Shown here piece after piece: positions 37,416-47,572 of a stretch of DNA of 64,000 bases. Where the stretch lies: NCBI GenBank assembly GCA_005808665.1, contig SYLG01000107.1, positions 1 through 64,000 on the forward strand. The letters run 5' to 3'. Every line of letters begins with the position of its first letter. Within the stretch, counting starts at the first letter, position 1. Origin of the DNA: Planctomycetia bacterium. Its GTDB lineage: Bacteria > Planctomycetota > Planctomycetia > Gemmatales > Gemmataceae. The position numbers were made by a program, and so were the translations under genes. The notes below the pieces were generated by a model. That model searched no databases. It was not told the origin of the DNA and saw nothing but the letters and a program-made list of their open reading frames with translations.

Positions 37416-38180
37416 TCACCCTACCTTTTGTTGCTTTTGCATGGTTCGCACAAGCCATTGTTGCGACCGGGACTGTTCACGCCTTGTTTCCCGCCAAAGG
37501 ATGTTCTGGAAAAAGGCCAGCGAGATCCCATAGGACTTGGGGTTTCGAAGGAAAAGGCTCTGCCAAAGTTTCACAAGTAAGAACCCCAGTCCCCATATCC
37601 AAATCAGAATTAAAAACCTGCCCCACCTTTGAGGACCATGCCAACCCAATTCCGAAAGGATGGGGCCGGGTTGTTGAATGAGGATTTCGAAACACCCAAT
37701 ACTGGCAAAGACAGCAAGCGACAAAACCCAGGTCCAAGTCAGCCATCCTCCCTCGTGGTAAAAAAACAGGGGGGATAGCGGTCGCAGGGGCAATACATCA
37801 CCACCCACTGTTTTTTGAAAGCCGGCGAAAAAAAGCCAGTAGCCTGCCATGATCCCCATGGCAATCAAAGCGATTGGGAAAGTACCGGCGTTATTGTTGC
37901 CAAGCTGCGATGTGGAATAGCTCCACATGGGAGTATCCATCCAAAGGTAATTCAATCGAAAACCTCTTATTTCCAAAAGGAGAGTCAAAAAGATACTTGT
38001 CAAAAGGGGTATCCCCGTTGCATAGGAATTACGCCACAAAATCCAAACGCCACCAAATATGGGCAAAAGGGACCATTCATTCGCCCCGGCAAAATAAAAC
38101 GAAAGGGCAATGAGGCCCAAGCCGCCCCAACTGACAATGGAAGCGTTGCCAAAGGGTTCATTTTTTGCGGGAGCTGACAA
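37416..38180 (-). CDS. Multi-pass membrane protein of the MoxR-DUF58 group
   Basis: A 254-residue protein with about six hydrophobic segments, for example GLGLIALSFYFAGA, FPIALIAMGIMAGYWLFFAG and WVLSLAVFASIGCFEIL. It overlaps the end of the DUF58 gene by 23 bp and precedes the small membrane protein by three bases, so it is translationally linked. The family was not recognised; by context it belongs to the MoxR/DUF58/DUF4129 membrane assembly. Confidence 0.72.
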   Translation of the reverse strand: MSAPAKNEPFGNASIVSWGGLGLIALSFYFAGANEWSLLPIFGGVWILWRNSYATGIPLLTSIFLTLLLEIRGFRLNYLWMDTPMWSYSTSQLGNNNAGTFPIALIAMGIMAGYWLFFAGFQKTVGGDVLPLRPLSPLFFYHEGGWLTWTWVLSLAVFASIGCFEILIQQPGPILSELGWHGPQRWGRFLILIWIWGLGFLLVKLWQSLFLRNPKSYGISLAFFQNILWRETRREQSRSQQWLVRTMQKQQKVG

Positions 38181-39942
38181 GGAGTCCCTCCCTTCTTAAC
38201 AGGTCATCAAAACGGGCCAAAATGTCCTCGGTTTCCCCATGCCAATAGGTAACCCCGGTTCTTGAAAAGGCTTTCGCCAGGTCGGTGGTGACCTTTTGTT
38301 CGATCAGGTTGGTGGCAGGAGGGGCCCCCGTTGGGGTAGGATCCCAAACAAAGACCCGATGTCCCCGGGCAATGCAGCGCTTTAAGGCTTCCAAAATAGG
38401 GCCAAGGCCAAAGGCAATGGGTGCTGCCCGGAGGATCAAAACAAATACCTGGTGGTCCCGGGCAACGGACAGTCTGCCAAGAATTGCCCGTGCCAATCTT
38501 TTGCCTTGGCGTGTTTGTAAATCAGGGTCCTCCATGGTCTCGGGGTTAACCATGGGAACGGAGTCAATTCCCAATTGAAAAAGGCTTCTGACCGTGGTGT
38601 TTACAAAGAAGGAATCATCCTGGAGCATTCGTTCCAAAGCCCCAGGTGGAAGTGGAAAAAGGGTATTAAGGCAGGCAGCAACCCGTTTGCGGGCCTGGTC
38701 TATTCTCCTTTTGCGATCTGTCATGCCGAAAAGAAGGGGAAGCATCATCCATCCAATAGGTCCCGCCATCCAGAACCAGAACCGGTACCGGTCAACCCTT
38801 TCGAAAAAGGGAGTTTTTATTGCCGGATTTGGTAAGGGATAGGCAGGAAATCCTTCTACCCAACGGTTCCAAAAGGGGAGTTTGTTCACCGAGGGATTCA
38901 TGAGATTTGGGAAAATCCCCATCAAATGGTCATCCGCCCATGTCGCAACCTGCGAGGCATTTGTCGACTTTGGAATGGAAGGCAAGTTTGCCATTTCGGA
39001 AAAAGCCAACTCGGTTCGAAGGAGGTGGGATGGTCCAAGGGCCGGAGGTTCAAGGGTCATCGACTGTTCGGAAACCAAGGCCAATCCGGTTGGATTGCCA
39101 TGGCCTGTTACCTTTCTGAACAGGTTTCCAGCCAATACCGCCATTTTCTCTAACGGCCTGGTTTGAGCTCTTGGCACCGCACTTCTGTTGTACCGGCCGA
39201 CATCGACGATGCACTGCACCATGGTAGGTACTTCCCATTCGGTTTCCCGAATAAGGATCCTGTCTCTTCTCAGCGAGGCTTTCCAGGAAATGCGGCGAAA
39301 GGAATCCCCTGGATGAAAATCCCTAAGGCCGAGAAACTCCATGCTTTGACCAGGTTTCTCATGGAGAAATATTCCGGATCGAACCAAAACATTGGAACTC
39401 TTCCGGGTGGACCGGGGAGTTAAACGGGATACTGACAGGGACACAAGGACCTGTTTCACTGCCCTTGCCGAGCGAAAACCCCGGTAGCCAAACCACCCTG
39501 CCGGATCTTGCAAAGCAAACCGGAGACCAAGGATTCCTGTTCGTCCCAAAAGAGCTGGCTCGGGAGTAAAATCCCCTGACCATTCACCGTTTTTTTGCTC
39601 TTTCCAATCCACCGGGGTGACGGTCCCTTTTACAAAACAACCCATGGGCACCGGTTCCATTCCCAGACCATAAAGCAGCCTTTGTGTCAGGCCACCAACC
39701 CGGATTCGAATGTGCATGCGTTGGCCCAATCGTAGAGGCCCCGCCAAGGGGGATTCAGCATGGACGGTAAGGGAGTTATCCAGCGAATGTGCCCTTCTGG
39801 CCATTATCAACCAGGTTCCACCCACAAGGCCCATCGTAATAAAGCCAAGCAGGGTCATTACAAGCACCTCAAAAGCAATTCCCAGGGCGACCAAAGCCAG
39901 GGCAAAGGTAGCGGTCCACCAGCCTCTAGGGGTGATCACCAT
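38158..39942 (-). CDS. DUF58 domain protein
   Basis: A 594-residue protein starting with two hydrophobic segments (TATFALALVALGIAFEVLV, then ITMGLVGGTWLIMA). The DUF58 hallmark lies near residue 210: EFLGLRDFHPGDSFRRISWK, followed by LIRETEWEV and CIVDVGRYNRS, a von Willebrand-A-like strand with a metal-site-like Asp. DUF58 proteins travel with MoxR ATPases and are thought to take part in folding or activation of envelope proteins. The C-terminal ~250 residues contain a further hydrophobic segment (WMAGPIGWMMLPLLFGM). It begins nine bases after the MoxR gene ends. Confidence 0.88.
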   Translation of the reverse strand: MVITPRGWWTATFALALVALGIAFEVLVMTLLGFITMGLVGGTWLIMARRAHSLDNSLTVHAESPLAGPLRLGQRMHIRIRVGGLTQRLLYGLGMEPVPMGCFVKGTVTPVDWKEQKNGEWSGDFTPEPALLGRTGILGLRFALQDPAGWFGYRGFRSARAVKQVLVSLSVSRLTPRSTRKSSNVLVRSGIFLHEKPGQSMEFLGLRDFHPGDSFRRISWKASLRRDRILIRETEWEVPTMVQCIVDVGRYNRSAVPRAQTRPLEKMAVLAGNLFRKVTGHGNPTGLALVSEQSMTLEPPALGPSHLLRTELAFSEMANLPSIPKSTNASQVATWADDHLMGIFPNLMNPSVNKLPFWNRWVEGFPAYPLPNPAIKTPFFERVDRYRFWFWMAGPIGWMMLPLLFGMTDRKRRIDQARKRVAACLNTLFPLPPGALERMLQDDSFFVNTTVRSLFQLGIDSVPMVNPETMEDPDLQTRQGKRLARAILGRLSVARDHQVFVLILRAAPIAFGLGPILEALKRCIARGHRVFVWDPTPTGAPPATNLIEQKVTTDLAKAFSRTGVTYWHGETEDILARFDDLLRREGLLVSSRKK

Positions 39943-39951
39943 GGGTGCCTT

Positions 39952-40923
39952 TTATGCTTGAATGACAGGAACAGAGGTCAAAGCCTCGGCAATAATGGCC
40001 TCCCCTGACCAACCATCCAGTTCGGCCTCGGGGCGGGCAATCAGGCGATGGGAAAGGACATGTTTGGCCACCGATTGGATGTCTTCGTGGGTTACATGGG
40101 AGCGCCCCTGACAAAGTGCCCGGGACCTGGCCATGCGTAAAACCGCAAGGGCGGCCCTTGGGCTTGCCCCTAAAAGTGCCATCGGATGCTTGCGTGTGGC
40201 CCGGGCCAAATCCACCACATATTCAAGGACAACATCCCTTGCCACCACTTGGTCCACCAAAGCCTGCCACGCACCAATCGTTGCTCCATTGGCAATCGGT
40301 TTTGGAATTTCCGGTTCCCCGCGAACGAGGGTAAGCATTTCAATTTCCTTGGCTCGTCCGGGATAATCCAGGCAAATGCGTACCAGAAAGCGGTCCAACT
40401 GTGCTTCGGGGAGACGATACACTCCTTCCTGTTCGATGGGGTTTTGGGTTGCCATGACCAAAAAAGGATGGGGCAAGGCCAGGCTTTGACCTTCGATGGA
40501 TACTTGGCGTTCCTGCATGGCCTCGAGAAGGGCGGATTGCGTTTTCGCTGAAGCCCGATTGATCTCATCCGCCAGGAGGATGTTTGAAAAGACCGGACCC
40601 TTGCGCAAAACCCAATCTCCCGTTTTCCGGTCGGGAACGGTGGCCCCTGTTACATCCTGGGGCATGAGGTCGGGAGTGAATTGGATGCGCTGGGAATCCA
40701 AACCCATGAGTCCTGCCAAAACCTTTGAAAGAGTGGTTTTGGCTACTCCGGGAACCCCTTCAAGGAGAATGTGGCCGTTGGCTAATAAAGCCATTACGGC
40801 AAGGGAAACGGTATCGTCCATTCCCACTAGCAATTTTCCCACGCCAAGGATCATATCATCGTGGAATTTTTTTGCGGATAGAGCTTGTGCACCGAATTGG
40901 CCCCCGTCAAATCCCGAATTCAT
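39952..40923 (-). CDS. MoxR-family AAA+ ATPase
   Basis: A 323-residue AAA+ ATPase of the MoxR type. Walker A is EGVPGVAKTT near residue 56-64, Walker B LLADEINRA near residue 115, sensor I is in MATQNPIE, and the C-terminal lid has SPRAALAVLRMARSRAL. MoxR ATPases act as chaperone-like enzymes for protein complexes, together with DUF58 and DUF4129 partners, as seen here. The start overlaps the previous stop by four bases (ATGA). Confidence 0.92.
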   Translation of the reverse strand: MNSGFDGGQFGAQALSAKKFHDDMILGVGKLLVGMDDTVSLAVMALLANGHILLEGVPGVAKTTLSKVLAGLMGLDSQRIQFTPDLMPQDVTGATVPDRKTGDWVLRKGPVFSNILLADEINRASAKTQSALLEAMQERQVSIEGQSLALPHPFLVMATQNPIEQEGVYRLPEAQLDRFLVRICLDYPGRAKEIEMLTLVRGEPEIPKPIANGATIGAWQALVDQVVARDVVLEYVVDLARATRKHPMALLGASPRAALAVLRMARSRALCQGRSHVTHEDIQSVAKHVLSHRLIARPEAELDGWSGEAIIAEALTSVPVIQA

Positions 40924-42500
40924 TCCTTCTCCCTTTCCTGGAACCGTCGCACCTTTGTCGAGGAATTGTCCATTCGATAATCCCTCGAATCCAAGGATTT
41001 CACTAACCTGTCAAGGGCCAATTCCACCTTCGAATGCCTTGACGAGAAACCGCCAGCTATCCAATCCATGAACCGTGGCAGAAAGGCCCACCAGGGTACG
41101 CTTGGATTTGGAGTGGTATTCCGGGCAATCCAATCCATCAATTGTTTGGCTGATTTCATTTGAATTTTTTCAGAACGGGAAAGGATTTGCGCCTTTATTC
41201 CACCAAGGTTGGGGTCCGCGAGTTTCCCCAATTCCCATAGGGGAATTTCCCCGGTGTTAATTTTTTCCATCCAACTTTGCAAAACCGCCTTTGATGTCGA
41301 TTGGGATTTTGAGGTCCCGGATTGGGATTGGGATTCTTTGACCGTTTTTGAGGCCTTAAAGGTACCATGAAATCCCAAGCGCATTTGGGCATACCTCCAA
41401 AGGGCAAAGATCGAAAGGGCAACGCCTCCCATAGTGACCCAAAATCCCAGGGACATGAAGCGGGACAACCGGCGGGAAATAAGGTCAAAGGGTCCACCCG
41501 GGGATTCCCATTCCGGAAGCTTTTCCCCAACAACCCGGACGGCCAAGCTGGCCAGTTGAAAGGGATCCAAATCGGGTAAAGGCACAGGAGGGATGGGAAG
41601 GTAATAGACTTCGGATTCCACTTTTTGGCCAACAATCATTACTGAAAAAGGGGCGGTGGGGCTTGGAGTGTCATTGAGGATCCTGCCCAGCAGAGACCAG
41701 GCAAAAGAAAAGTTCCAGGGTAATTCCAACATTTGGTTGGAAAAAACATCCGGATCTGCCAATTGAATGATGCGCCCCCGCCCACGGGTTGCTTGGGTTC
41801 CAAATACCAACCGGAAAGGAGCGAGTCGCAGGGAAAGTCCATTGCTGACATCCAATTTTACATCAGGCGAGAAGGTGGCGAAAACACTACCCTGGGGAGT
41901 CCCCCCTTCCAAAGGTAACAAAAAAGAGGGAAAATTCGAATGTGCCTTGCCAGAGAGTGTTTTTTCGCTGGATGGGTTGATGCCTGGTTTTGGCCATATG
42001 TGCCATTCAAAGGGGACGATTTTTTGGATTTCAGCAAAGGAATGTTCCGGGAGTTGATCTATCCCACTTTCCCCAAGGTGGAGGAGGCGAAGGTTGGCCC
42101 ATTGATACCCTGTAATTCCACCAATGGATGCCTGTAGGGGGCGGGATGGGTTATCATCCATGGCAACCAGCAGGACCCCTCCCCGCCTGACCCATCGATC
42201 AATACTTGGCCAATTCACATAGGAGCTTTGGTTTCCCAAAAGAAAAAGCAATCCGGATGAACTCTTTTCCAGCTCCTCAAAGGAGGTTACTAATCTCATT
42301 CCTGCCCGAAAGGTCATGAGATTGAGAAGGTCGAAGCCCTGGACCGGAAGGATGGACTCCTGATTTTGGCCGGAAGGAGTATTTTCTTCCTGGGAATAGG
42401 CTGTCCTGGAAAGGGTTGTGGAGGAAACCAATCCCAACAAAAATAAGTAAGCAATATTTCCCCGGAAGGACTTTAGCATTGCGCCTGCGAATTTAGACAT
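40920..42500 (-). CDS. DUF4350-like membrane protein
   Basis: A 526-residue protein with an N-terminal signal or anchor (IAYLFLLGLVSSTTL), a GATase-like soluble region resembling DUF4350 (residues ~70-300, including RWVRRGGVLLVAMDD and FGTQATRGRGRIIQLADPD) and a membrane segment near residue 360 (WVTMGGVALSIFALW). DUF4350 proteins occur in MoxR/DUF58 operons. The gene is fused by overlaps to its neighbours on both sides. The family call is by resemblance and context. Confidence 0.72.
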   Translation of the reverse strand: MSKFAGAMLKSFRGNIAYLFLLGLVSSTTLSRTAYSQEENTPSGQNQESILPVQGFDLLNLMTFRAGMRLVTSFEELEKSSSGLLFLLGNQSSYVNWPSIDRWVRRGGVLLVAMDDNPSRPLQASIGGITGYQWANLRLLHLGESGIDQLPEHSFAEIQKIVPFEWHIWPKPGINPSSEKTLSGKAHSNFPSFLLPLEGGTPQGSVFATFSPDVKLDVSNGLSLRLAPFRLVFGTQATRGRGRIIQLADPDVFSNQMLELPWNFSFAWSLLGRILNDTPSPTAPFSVMIVGQKVESEVYYLPIPPVPLPDLDPFQLASLAVRVVGEKLPEWESPGGPFDLISRRLSRFMSLGFWVTMGGVALSIFALWRYAQMRLGFHGTFKASKTVKESQSQSGTSKSQSTSKAVLQSWMEKINTGEIPLWELGKLADPNLGGIKAQILSRSEKIQMKSAKQLMDWIARNTTPNPSVPWWAFLPRFMDWIAGGFSSRHSKVELALDRLVKSLDSRDYRMDNSSTKVRRFQEREKE

Positions 42501-43803
42501 ACCGTTTTAGCATCTCCACCAATCGCTCATCTGTTTCCCAATCAAGATCCTTTTTACTGTATTTTGCGGTTTCATACACCGAAAAAACATGGTCAACATT
42601 CTCTTCCGCCATCCCAAGGGCAACCAATAGGGGTCTACATTGTTCCTTCCAAATCATGTGGTTTCCAAAGGCCAATTGTTCTCCCCCCAATTTCATTACA
42701 AGCCCCTCTAGCCGGGCGACAAATCCTTCACCCTTTTTCGAGGAAGCAAAAACGGGGAAAGGCTTGGCTGATAATGGACCATTCCTAATCACTTTGGGGA
42801 GGAACCAAATCAACAGGATCAAAAGGGCAAAACTGCCCACAAATCCCAACATCATTTTCGCACCGGAAATGCTATCTCCCATGGGAGCTCGAGGCAGGGA
42901 GGGTGTCATTCCCCCAAGATTATTTGGGAGCGTGAAATCCTTGAATGCATTCCTTAATCCAGGTTTCCAGGATTCCGGTATTTTGAAGCCCCGGAATACA
43001 TCCTTGGCATTCCTGAACATCTCTTTGCCAAGTGGGGCCAAGGTTTTATCCAATCCAAAAGGGAGTACCCGGGCAAACATGCGAGATAAATCCCCAATCC
43101 TTGGCGGGTTCATAGGTCCAACCGGAGAAGGGCTAACGGGAATCGGCTGGGGTGGGGTGGACGGTGCCTGGGATTGGTTCCCCAAGGGGCCACCTGGATC
43201 GGGAATGGGGGGTGCGATCATTTTGGAAAAAAACGGATTTTTGGGCAAACCTTGATTGGTTGGTTGGCCAGGCGGAGTGATTTTCCCAAGAGAACCGAGC
43301 AGGTCGGCAACCCCGCCGGATTTCCCCATCCCGGCCAATTTTTCCCGAAGAAAATCCTGTTGGGCAGGATCTGCTTTTGAGATCAGGCCTTTGGCAAGTT
43401 CCTTAAGGCTTTCCACCCCGGGGCCAGAGGTCCCAGGTTCCTTAATCAGGTTTTCCAAAAGCGATTTTTGTTGGGAACTGAAAGGAAAATTTTGCCCTTC
43501 AAGGAGTTTTTTCAGGGCCTTCAACTGTAACTGGGTTGCCGCATCCCGTCCATCCGGACCCGTAACCCCATTTTGTTTGAAGAACGATTCCAATACCCAT
43601 GGGTTTTGCCCCAGTCCAGGAATGCGAACCTGAAACGATGGCTGGTTGCTTAAGGTTTCGAATTGCATTGCCTTGCCATGGGCCGTTGAGGAAGTAACCA
43701 TTTCCAATACCAGGATAGCTAAAAAGGGAATCAATCCCCTGGTTTTGACACCAAGGAACCGGAGTTCAACCAAGCTTGGACAGGTGCAGGTCATTAGTTC
43801 CAT
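42493..43803 (-). CDS. DUF4129-like membrane protein
   Basis: A 436-residue protein with a signal or anchor (GLIPFLAILVLEMVT), a long proline/glycine-rich periplasmic region, one membrane segment (MLGFVGSFALLILLIWFLP) near residue 325 and a cytoplasmic C-terminal tail (ENVDHVFSVYETAKYSKKDL) like the YE-x-x-rY element of DUF4129. Overlap with the GH63-type gene is 10 bp from the first ATG, or one base (TAATG) from the ATG at 43794. It heads the MoxR-DUF58 group. Confidence 0.72.
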   Translation of the reverse strand: MELMTCTCPSLVELRFLGVKTRGLIPFLAILVLEMVTSSTAHGKAMQFETLSNQPSFQVRIPGLGQNPWVLESFFKQNGVTGPDGRDAATQLQLKALKKLLEGQNFPFSSQQKSLLENLIKEPGTSGPGVESLKELAKGLISKADPAQQDFLREKLAGMGKSGGVADLLGSLGKITPPGQPTNQGLPKNPFFSKMIAPPIPDPGGPLGNQSQAPSTPPQPIPVSPSPVGPMNPPRIGDLSRMFARVLPFGLDKTLAPLGKEMFRNAKDVFRGFKIPESWKPGLRNAFKDFTLPNNLGGMTPSLPRAPMGDSISGAKMMLGFVGSFALLILLIWFLPKVIRNGPLSAKPFPVFASSKKGEGFVARLEGLVMKLGGEQLAFGNHMIWKEQCRPLLVALGMAEENVDHVFSVYETAKYSKKDLDWETDERLVEMLKRYV

Positions 43804-46481
43804 TCGTCAATCAGATTGGCGATGAGGGCGGTCCACCCGGTCTGATGGGAGGCACCTAGTCCCTTACCATTATCGCCATGAAAGTACTCATAAAAAAGGA
43901 CAATATCCCGCCAATGGGGGTCATCCCGGTACCGGGGTTCATTGCCATGGATGGGCCTGTGACCCATCGAATCTTTGAGAAAAAGGGCCTTCATCCGATT
44001 GGCGATATCCCTGGCAATTTGGTTGAATGTAACGGGGACATCGGGAGAAGCCGGGGTGTGGATTTTGAAATCATTTCCAAATGCCTTTCCCAGTTTCCGG
44101 AGCGATTCGATGAGCAGGAACCCGGTAGGAAACCAGACGGGACCACGCCAATTGGAGTTGCCCCCCTTCAGTTTGGAGTCACTTTCACCTGGTTCGTAGT
44201 GAACATCCACCCCGTTGAATTGAAAGGGGTTTTGTTCGTGAAATTTGGACAGGCTGCGGACTCCATAATCCGAAAGGAATTCGTCCGGATTATGAATCCA
44301 ATTCATGGTTTTTCGCAACTGGTCCTGATCAAGTATGGTAAGGGAAAGGGTAGGGCCGCTTTCGTTTTCCGTCAGGTGGACAACGCCTTCAATCAAATCA
44401 TGCCGATTATTGACAAACCAGATCAAATTTTGATGAAAGTGCTTAAACGGCCGAATCCATTCCGCTTCAAGTCGTTCTACAGCAAACAGGGGAATCAGGC
44501 CGACGAGGGAGCGCAAGCGGAATTTTTCAAACGAACCGTCCGGACGACGCAAAACATCGTAGAAGAAGCCGTCCTTGTCATCCCAAAGGGAATAGTTCCG
44601 ATTTCCCATCCGTTTCATGGAACCGGCGATATAGGCATAATGTTGGAAAAACTTGATTGCCATAAACTCGTAGGAACTGTCAATTTTAGCCAATTCCAAG
44701 GCGATTCGCATCATATTCAGGCAGAACATGGCCATATAACCTGAAGCGTCTGATTGTTCCAGGGTTGACCCATCTCCAATGGGAATACTCCGATCGACAA
44801 CTGTGATGTTGTCCATTCCAAGGAATCCGCCTTCGAAAACATTGTTCCCTTCTTTGTCGACTTTGTTGATCCACCAGGCAAAATTGATCAATAGCTTGTG
44901 AAAGCACTTGGAAAGAAATTCCCTGTCAGCCGTTCCCAAACGGATTCGATCCATGTTGTAAACGCGCCAAACAGCCCAGGCATGAACCGGTGGATTCAGG
45001 TCGGAAAACTCCCATTCATACGCCGGGATCTGCCCGTTTGGATGTTGGAATTGCTCGAAAAGCAGCATATAAAGCTGATCTTTGGCGAATTTGCCATCCA
45101 CCAGGGCAATGGCCGGGCAAGTGAAAGCCAAGTCCCATGCTGCAAACCAGGGATACTCCCATTTTTCGGCAGGAATCAGGACCCTTTGGGAATTGAGGTG
45201 GCCCCAATGGCGATTGCGGATGTTTCGATGCGATTCGGGCGGTGGCCAATCCGCATTATCACCATTCAACCAAATATCCACATCGAACAAGTAGCACTGT
45301 TTTGTCCACAACAATCCGGCAAGAGCCCGCCTTTGCACCCATTTTTCATCCAGGGTCGCTTTCGGGGGGTGAATGGTTGCATAGAATTCATCCGCTTCCG
45401 CTTTTCGCTGGGCAATGATCGGATCGACAAGTCCGATGGGATCAACCATGGGAGTGCGCGGGGTGAAAAGCATTCGGACAACGACTGAAGCACCGGGCTT
45501 TATTGCGGGAAAATGGTAATGGACGCATGCCTTTGTTCCACACAAATCTTCTTTTAAACAATTTTCCGATTCGATAAGGTGACGATGGAAAGCGTCTTTG
45601 TGATGGGGTTTGCGGTCCCTTGCCTTTGGTCCAAAAAGTTTTTGACCGTTGGTTTCATTGTCTGTAAACCACGCCTGTCCTCCAGGACTGCAATACAATT
45701 GGCGTACTCCAATCTGATAGTCAAAGGCGAGAATTTTCCGAATACGGACACCGCAATCATCCGCCACCAGGGATACATGGTCTGCTGAGGAGAGTCCTTG
45801 ACGAATTTGCGGTTCCAGGGGGGGATAGGGCCCCCAGGCTTGGGTTGACCATCCCCAATTGTTTCTAAACCATATATGTGGAAGAATATGCAAGGGTGCC
45901 TCCAGGTCCCCCCGATTGTGTGCCTCGATTTTCATTGCAATGGTTTGTTCATCCACTTTTGCAAATTCGATAACGATGTCAAAATAGCGGTTTTGGTCGA
46001 AAATCCCGGTATCCAAAAGTTCGTGTTCTTCGCCTCTTCCTCCCCTGGACCGGTTCACTTCAGCCAACTGGCGGTATGGAAATTCCCCTTGGGGGTATTT
46101 GTACAAATACCTCATGTAGGAGTGGGTAGGAGTATTGTCCTCATGGAAATAACATTCTTTGACATCCTCGCCGTGGTTGCCATCGGCTGGTGTTAGGCCA
46201 AAAAGCCGCTCTTTCAGGATCGGATCCTTTTCATTCCAAAAAGCTGGGGCCATACACAGAAAGCCATATCGGTCACATAGCCCTGCGATGCCATCCTCGC
46301 CCCAGCGATAAGCCCTGCTCCTTGCGTGGTCATGGGGAAAATAACCCCAAGCGTCCCCATTGGGGCTGTAGTCTTCCCGAACAGAGGCCCAGGATCTTTC
46401 CGATAAATAAGGTCCCCATTGGCGCCATCCATAGATGTCATCGACGATTTGGTTGATTCGTCCCTGTTCCATGGATGGCAT
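43794..46481 (-). CDS. GH63/MGH1-like glucosidase
   Basis: A large cytoplasmic protein (about 895 residues) of the MGH1-like (alpha/alpha)6-barrel glycoside hydrolases related to GH63 processing glucosidases. Characteristic stretches are NGDAWGYFPHDHARSRAYRW near the start, WEYPWFAAWDLAFTCPAIAL near residue 470 and NSNWRGPVWFPTGFLLIESL near residue 775. These enzymes hydrolyse alpha-glucosidic bonds, for example in glucosylglycerate or similar compatible solutes; the substrate here is not known. ATG 46481 is preceded by GGGAGGA. The gene lies 62 bp behind glk, which fits release and phosphorylation of glucose. Confidence 0.85.
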   Translation of the reverse strand: MPSMEQGRINQIVDDIYGWRQWGPYLSERSWASVREDYSPNGDAWGYFPHDHARSRAYRWGEDGIAGLCDRYGFLCMAPAFWNEKDPILKERLFGLTPADGNHGEDVKECYFHEDNTPTHSYMRYLYKYPQGEFPYRQLAEVNRSRGGRGEEHELLDTGIFDQNRYFDIVIEFAKVDEQTIAMKIEAHNRGDLEAPLHILPHIWFRNNWGWSTQAWGPYPPLEPQIRQGLSSADHVSLVADDCGVRIRKILAFDYQIGVRQLYCSPGGQAWFTDNETNGQKLFGPKARDRKPHHKDAFHRHLIESENCLKEDLCGTKACVHYHFPAIKPGASVVVRMLFTPRTPMVDPIGLVDPIIAQRKAEADEFYATIHPPKATLDEKWVQRRALAGLLWTKQCYLFDVDIWLNGDNADWPPPESHRNIRNRHWGHLNSQRVLIPAEKWEYPWFAAWDLAFTCPAIALVDGKFAKDQLYMLLFEQFQHPNGQIPAYEWEFSDLNPPVHAWAVWRVYNMDRIRLGTADREFLSKCFHKLLINFAWWINKVDKEGNNVFEGGFLGMDNITVVDRSIPIGDGSTLEQSDASGYMAMFCLNMMRIALELAKIDSSYEFMAIKFFQHYAYIAGSMKRMGNRNYSLWDDKDGFFYDVLRRPDGSFEKFRLRSLVGLIPLFAVERLEAEWIRPFKHFHQNLIWFVNNRHDLIEGVVHLTENESGPTLSLTILDQDQLRKTMNWIHNPDEFLSDYGVRSLSKFHEQNPFQFNGVDVHYEPGESDSKLKGGNSNWRGPVWFPTGFLLIESLRKLGKAFGNDFKIHTPASPDVPVTFNQIARDIANRMKALFLKDSMGHRPIHGNEPRYRDDPHWRDIVLFYEYFHGDNGKGLGASHQTGWTALIANLIDEWN

Positions 46482-46542
46482 AAGTCCTCCCGAACTCACC
46501 CGGTTATGTCAGCACCAAATGCCAAGGGCCTTTGATCAATTA

Positions 46543-47535
46543 TTAGTGTGCCACCATCCCCAAGGCGTATTCCGCCGCACCAATGATGGCAACCCTGGGA
46601 TTGGTGGTCAGGAATAAGGGTAGGGTTTTCATGAAAGTGGCGAACCGTCCCTTGCGAAGGAATCCCTGCAGGAAAAGGCCATTTTGGAGGAACGGAAGGA
46701 TTTTTGGTGCGATTCCACCTCCAATCATTACCCCACCTACCGCAAGAATTTTAAGGGCCATGTTCCCAGCCTCTGCACCATAGATCCGGCAGAAAAGTTC
46801 AAGAGTCTCACGCGAGGTGGGATCGGAATTGGTCAGACCCAAGTCGCTTACCACGGCACTTGGGTCTTCACCCCGGGAGAGGGCTTCTGCCACCTTCGGG
46901 TGGGGCCCGGTTCCATTGCGTTCGACCAAAAAGCTGTAGACATTGTAAATGCCTGGACCGGAAAGGATTCTTTCATAGCTGACATGATTGCCAAAACGAT
47001 CAATCAAAAAACGAAGCAATTGGTTTTCAATGACATCCTGGGGCGCAAAATCGGTATGGCCACCTTCGGTTGCAATGGTGTGATGCCGGTGCCCATCCCA
47101 AAAGAGAAACGCTTCCCCCAATCCTGTTCCTGCCGCAAGTACCGCAACATTGCCTTTTTTCCGGGGCCCTGCGTCCGGGTTCAGGGAAATCAAATCCGTT
47201 TCAGGGAGGTAAAGCATCCCATAGGCCATCGACTCAAGATCGTTTAATAACTTGCAACGGGCTGTTCCAAGTGCGGTGGAAAGTTCCTTCTCGTCCAATT
47301 CCCAGGCCAGGTTGGTGGTAAAGCAATGGCCATCCAAAATGGCACCGGCTACCCCGAAAGAGGCGGCCTGGATTTTGATGGGTTCATTTCCCAGGAACCG
47401 TTCAAGGATTTGTTCAAGGGATCCGAAATTGCGGCTGGGAAACACTTCCTCGCGAATGGGATCAGAGCTTCCCCTGGTGGGATCAAAGAGCCCCAGGACA
47501 GTTTTTGTTCCACCTATATCGCCTGCAAGTATCAT
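46543..47535 (-). CDS. glk: Glucokinase
   Basis: Glk phosphorylates glucose with ATP. The protein (330 residues) begins with the phosphate-loop strand MILAGDIGGTKTVLGLFD, has LNDLESMAYG near residue 95, AAGTGLGEAF near residue 130 and TEGGHTDFAP, matching the bacterial Glk (non-ROK) family. ATG 47535 is used because the family fold starts at once. It sits between rpe and the glucosidase gene, feeding glucose-6-phosphate into the pentose phosphate genes upstream. Confidence 0.92.
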   Translation of the reverse strand: MILAGDIGGTKTVLGLFDPTRGSSDPIREEVFPSRNFGSLEQILERFLGNEPIKIQAASFGVAGAILDGHCFTTNLAWELDEKELSTALGTARCKLLNDLESMAYGMLYLPETDLISLNPDAGPRKKGNVAVLAAGTGLGEAFLFWDGHRHHTIATEGGHTDFAPQDVIENQLLRFLIDRFGNHVSYERILSGPGIYNVYSFLVERNGTGPHPKVAEALSRGEDPSAVVSDLGLTNSDPTSRETLELFCRIYGAEAGNMALKILAVGGVMIGGGIAPKILPFLQNGLFLQGFLRKGRFATFMKTLPLFLTTNPRVAIIGAAEYALGMVAH

Positions 47536-47572
47536 GTACTGTCCGCCGATAAATGTTTTTGATTGAAGCAAA

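Noticed and set aside
43878-44744. 288-residue plus-strand frame
   Set aside because: It is antisense to the GH63-type gene and has no recognisable domain.
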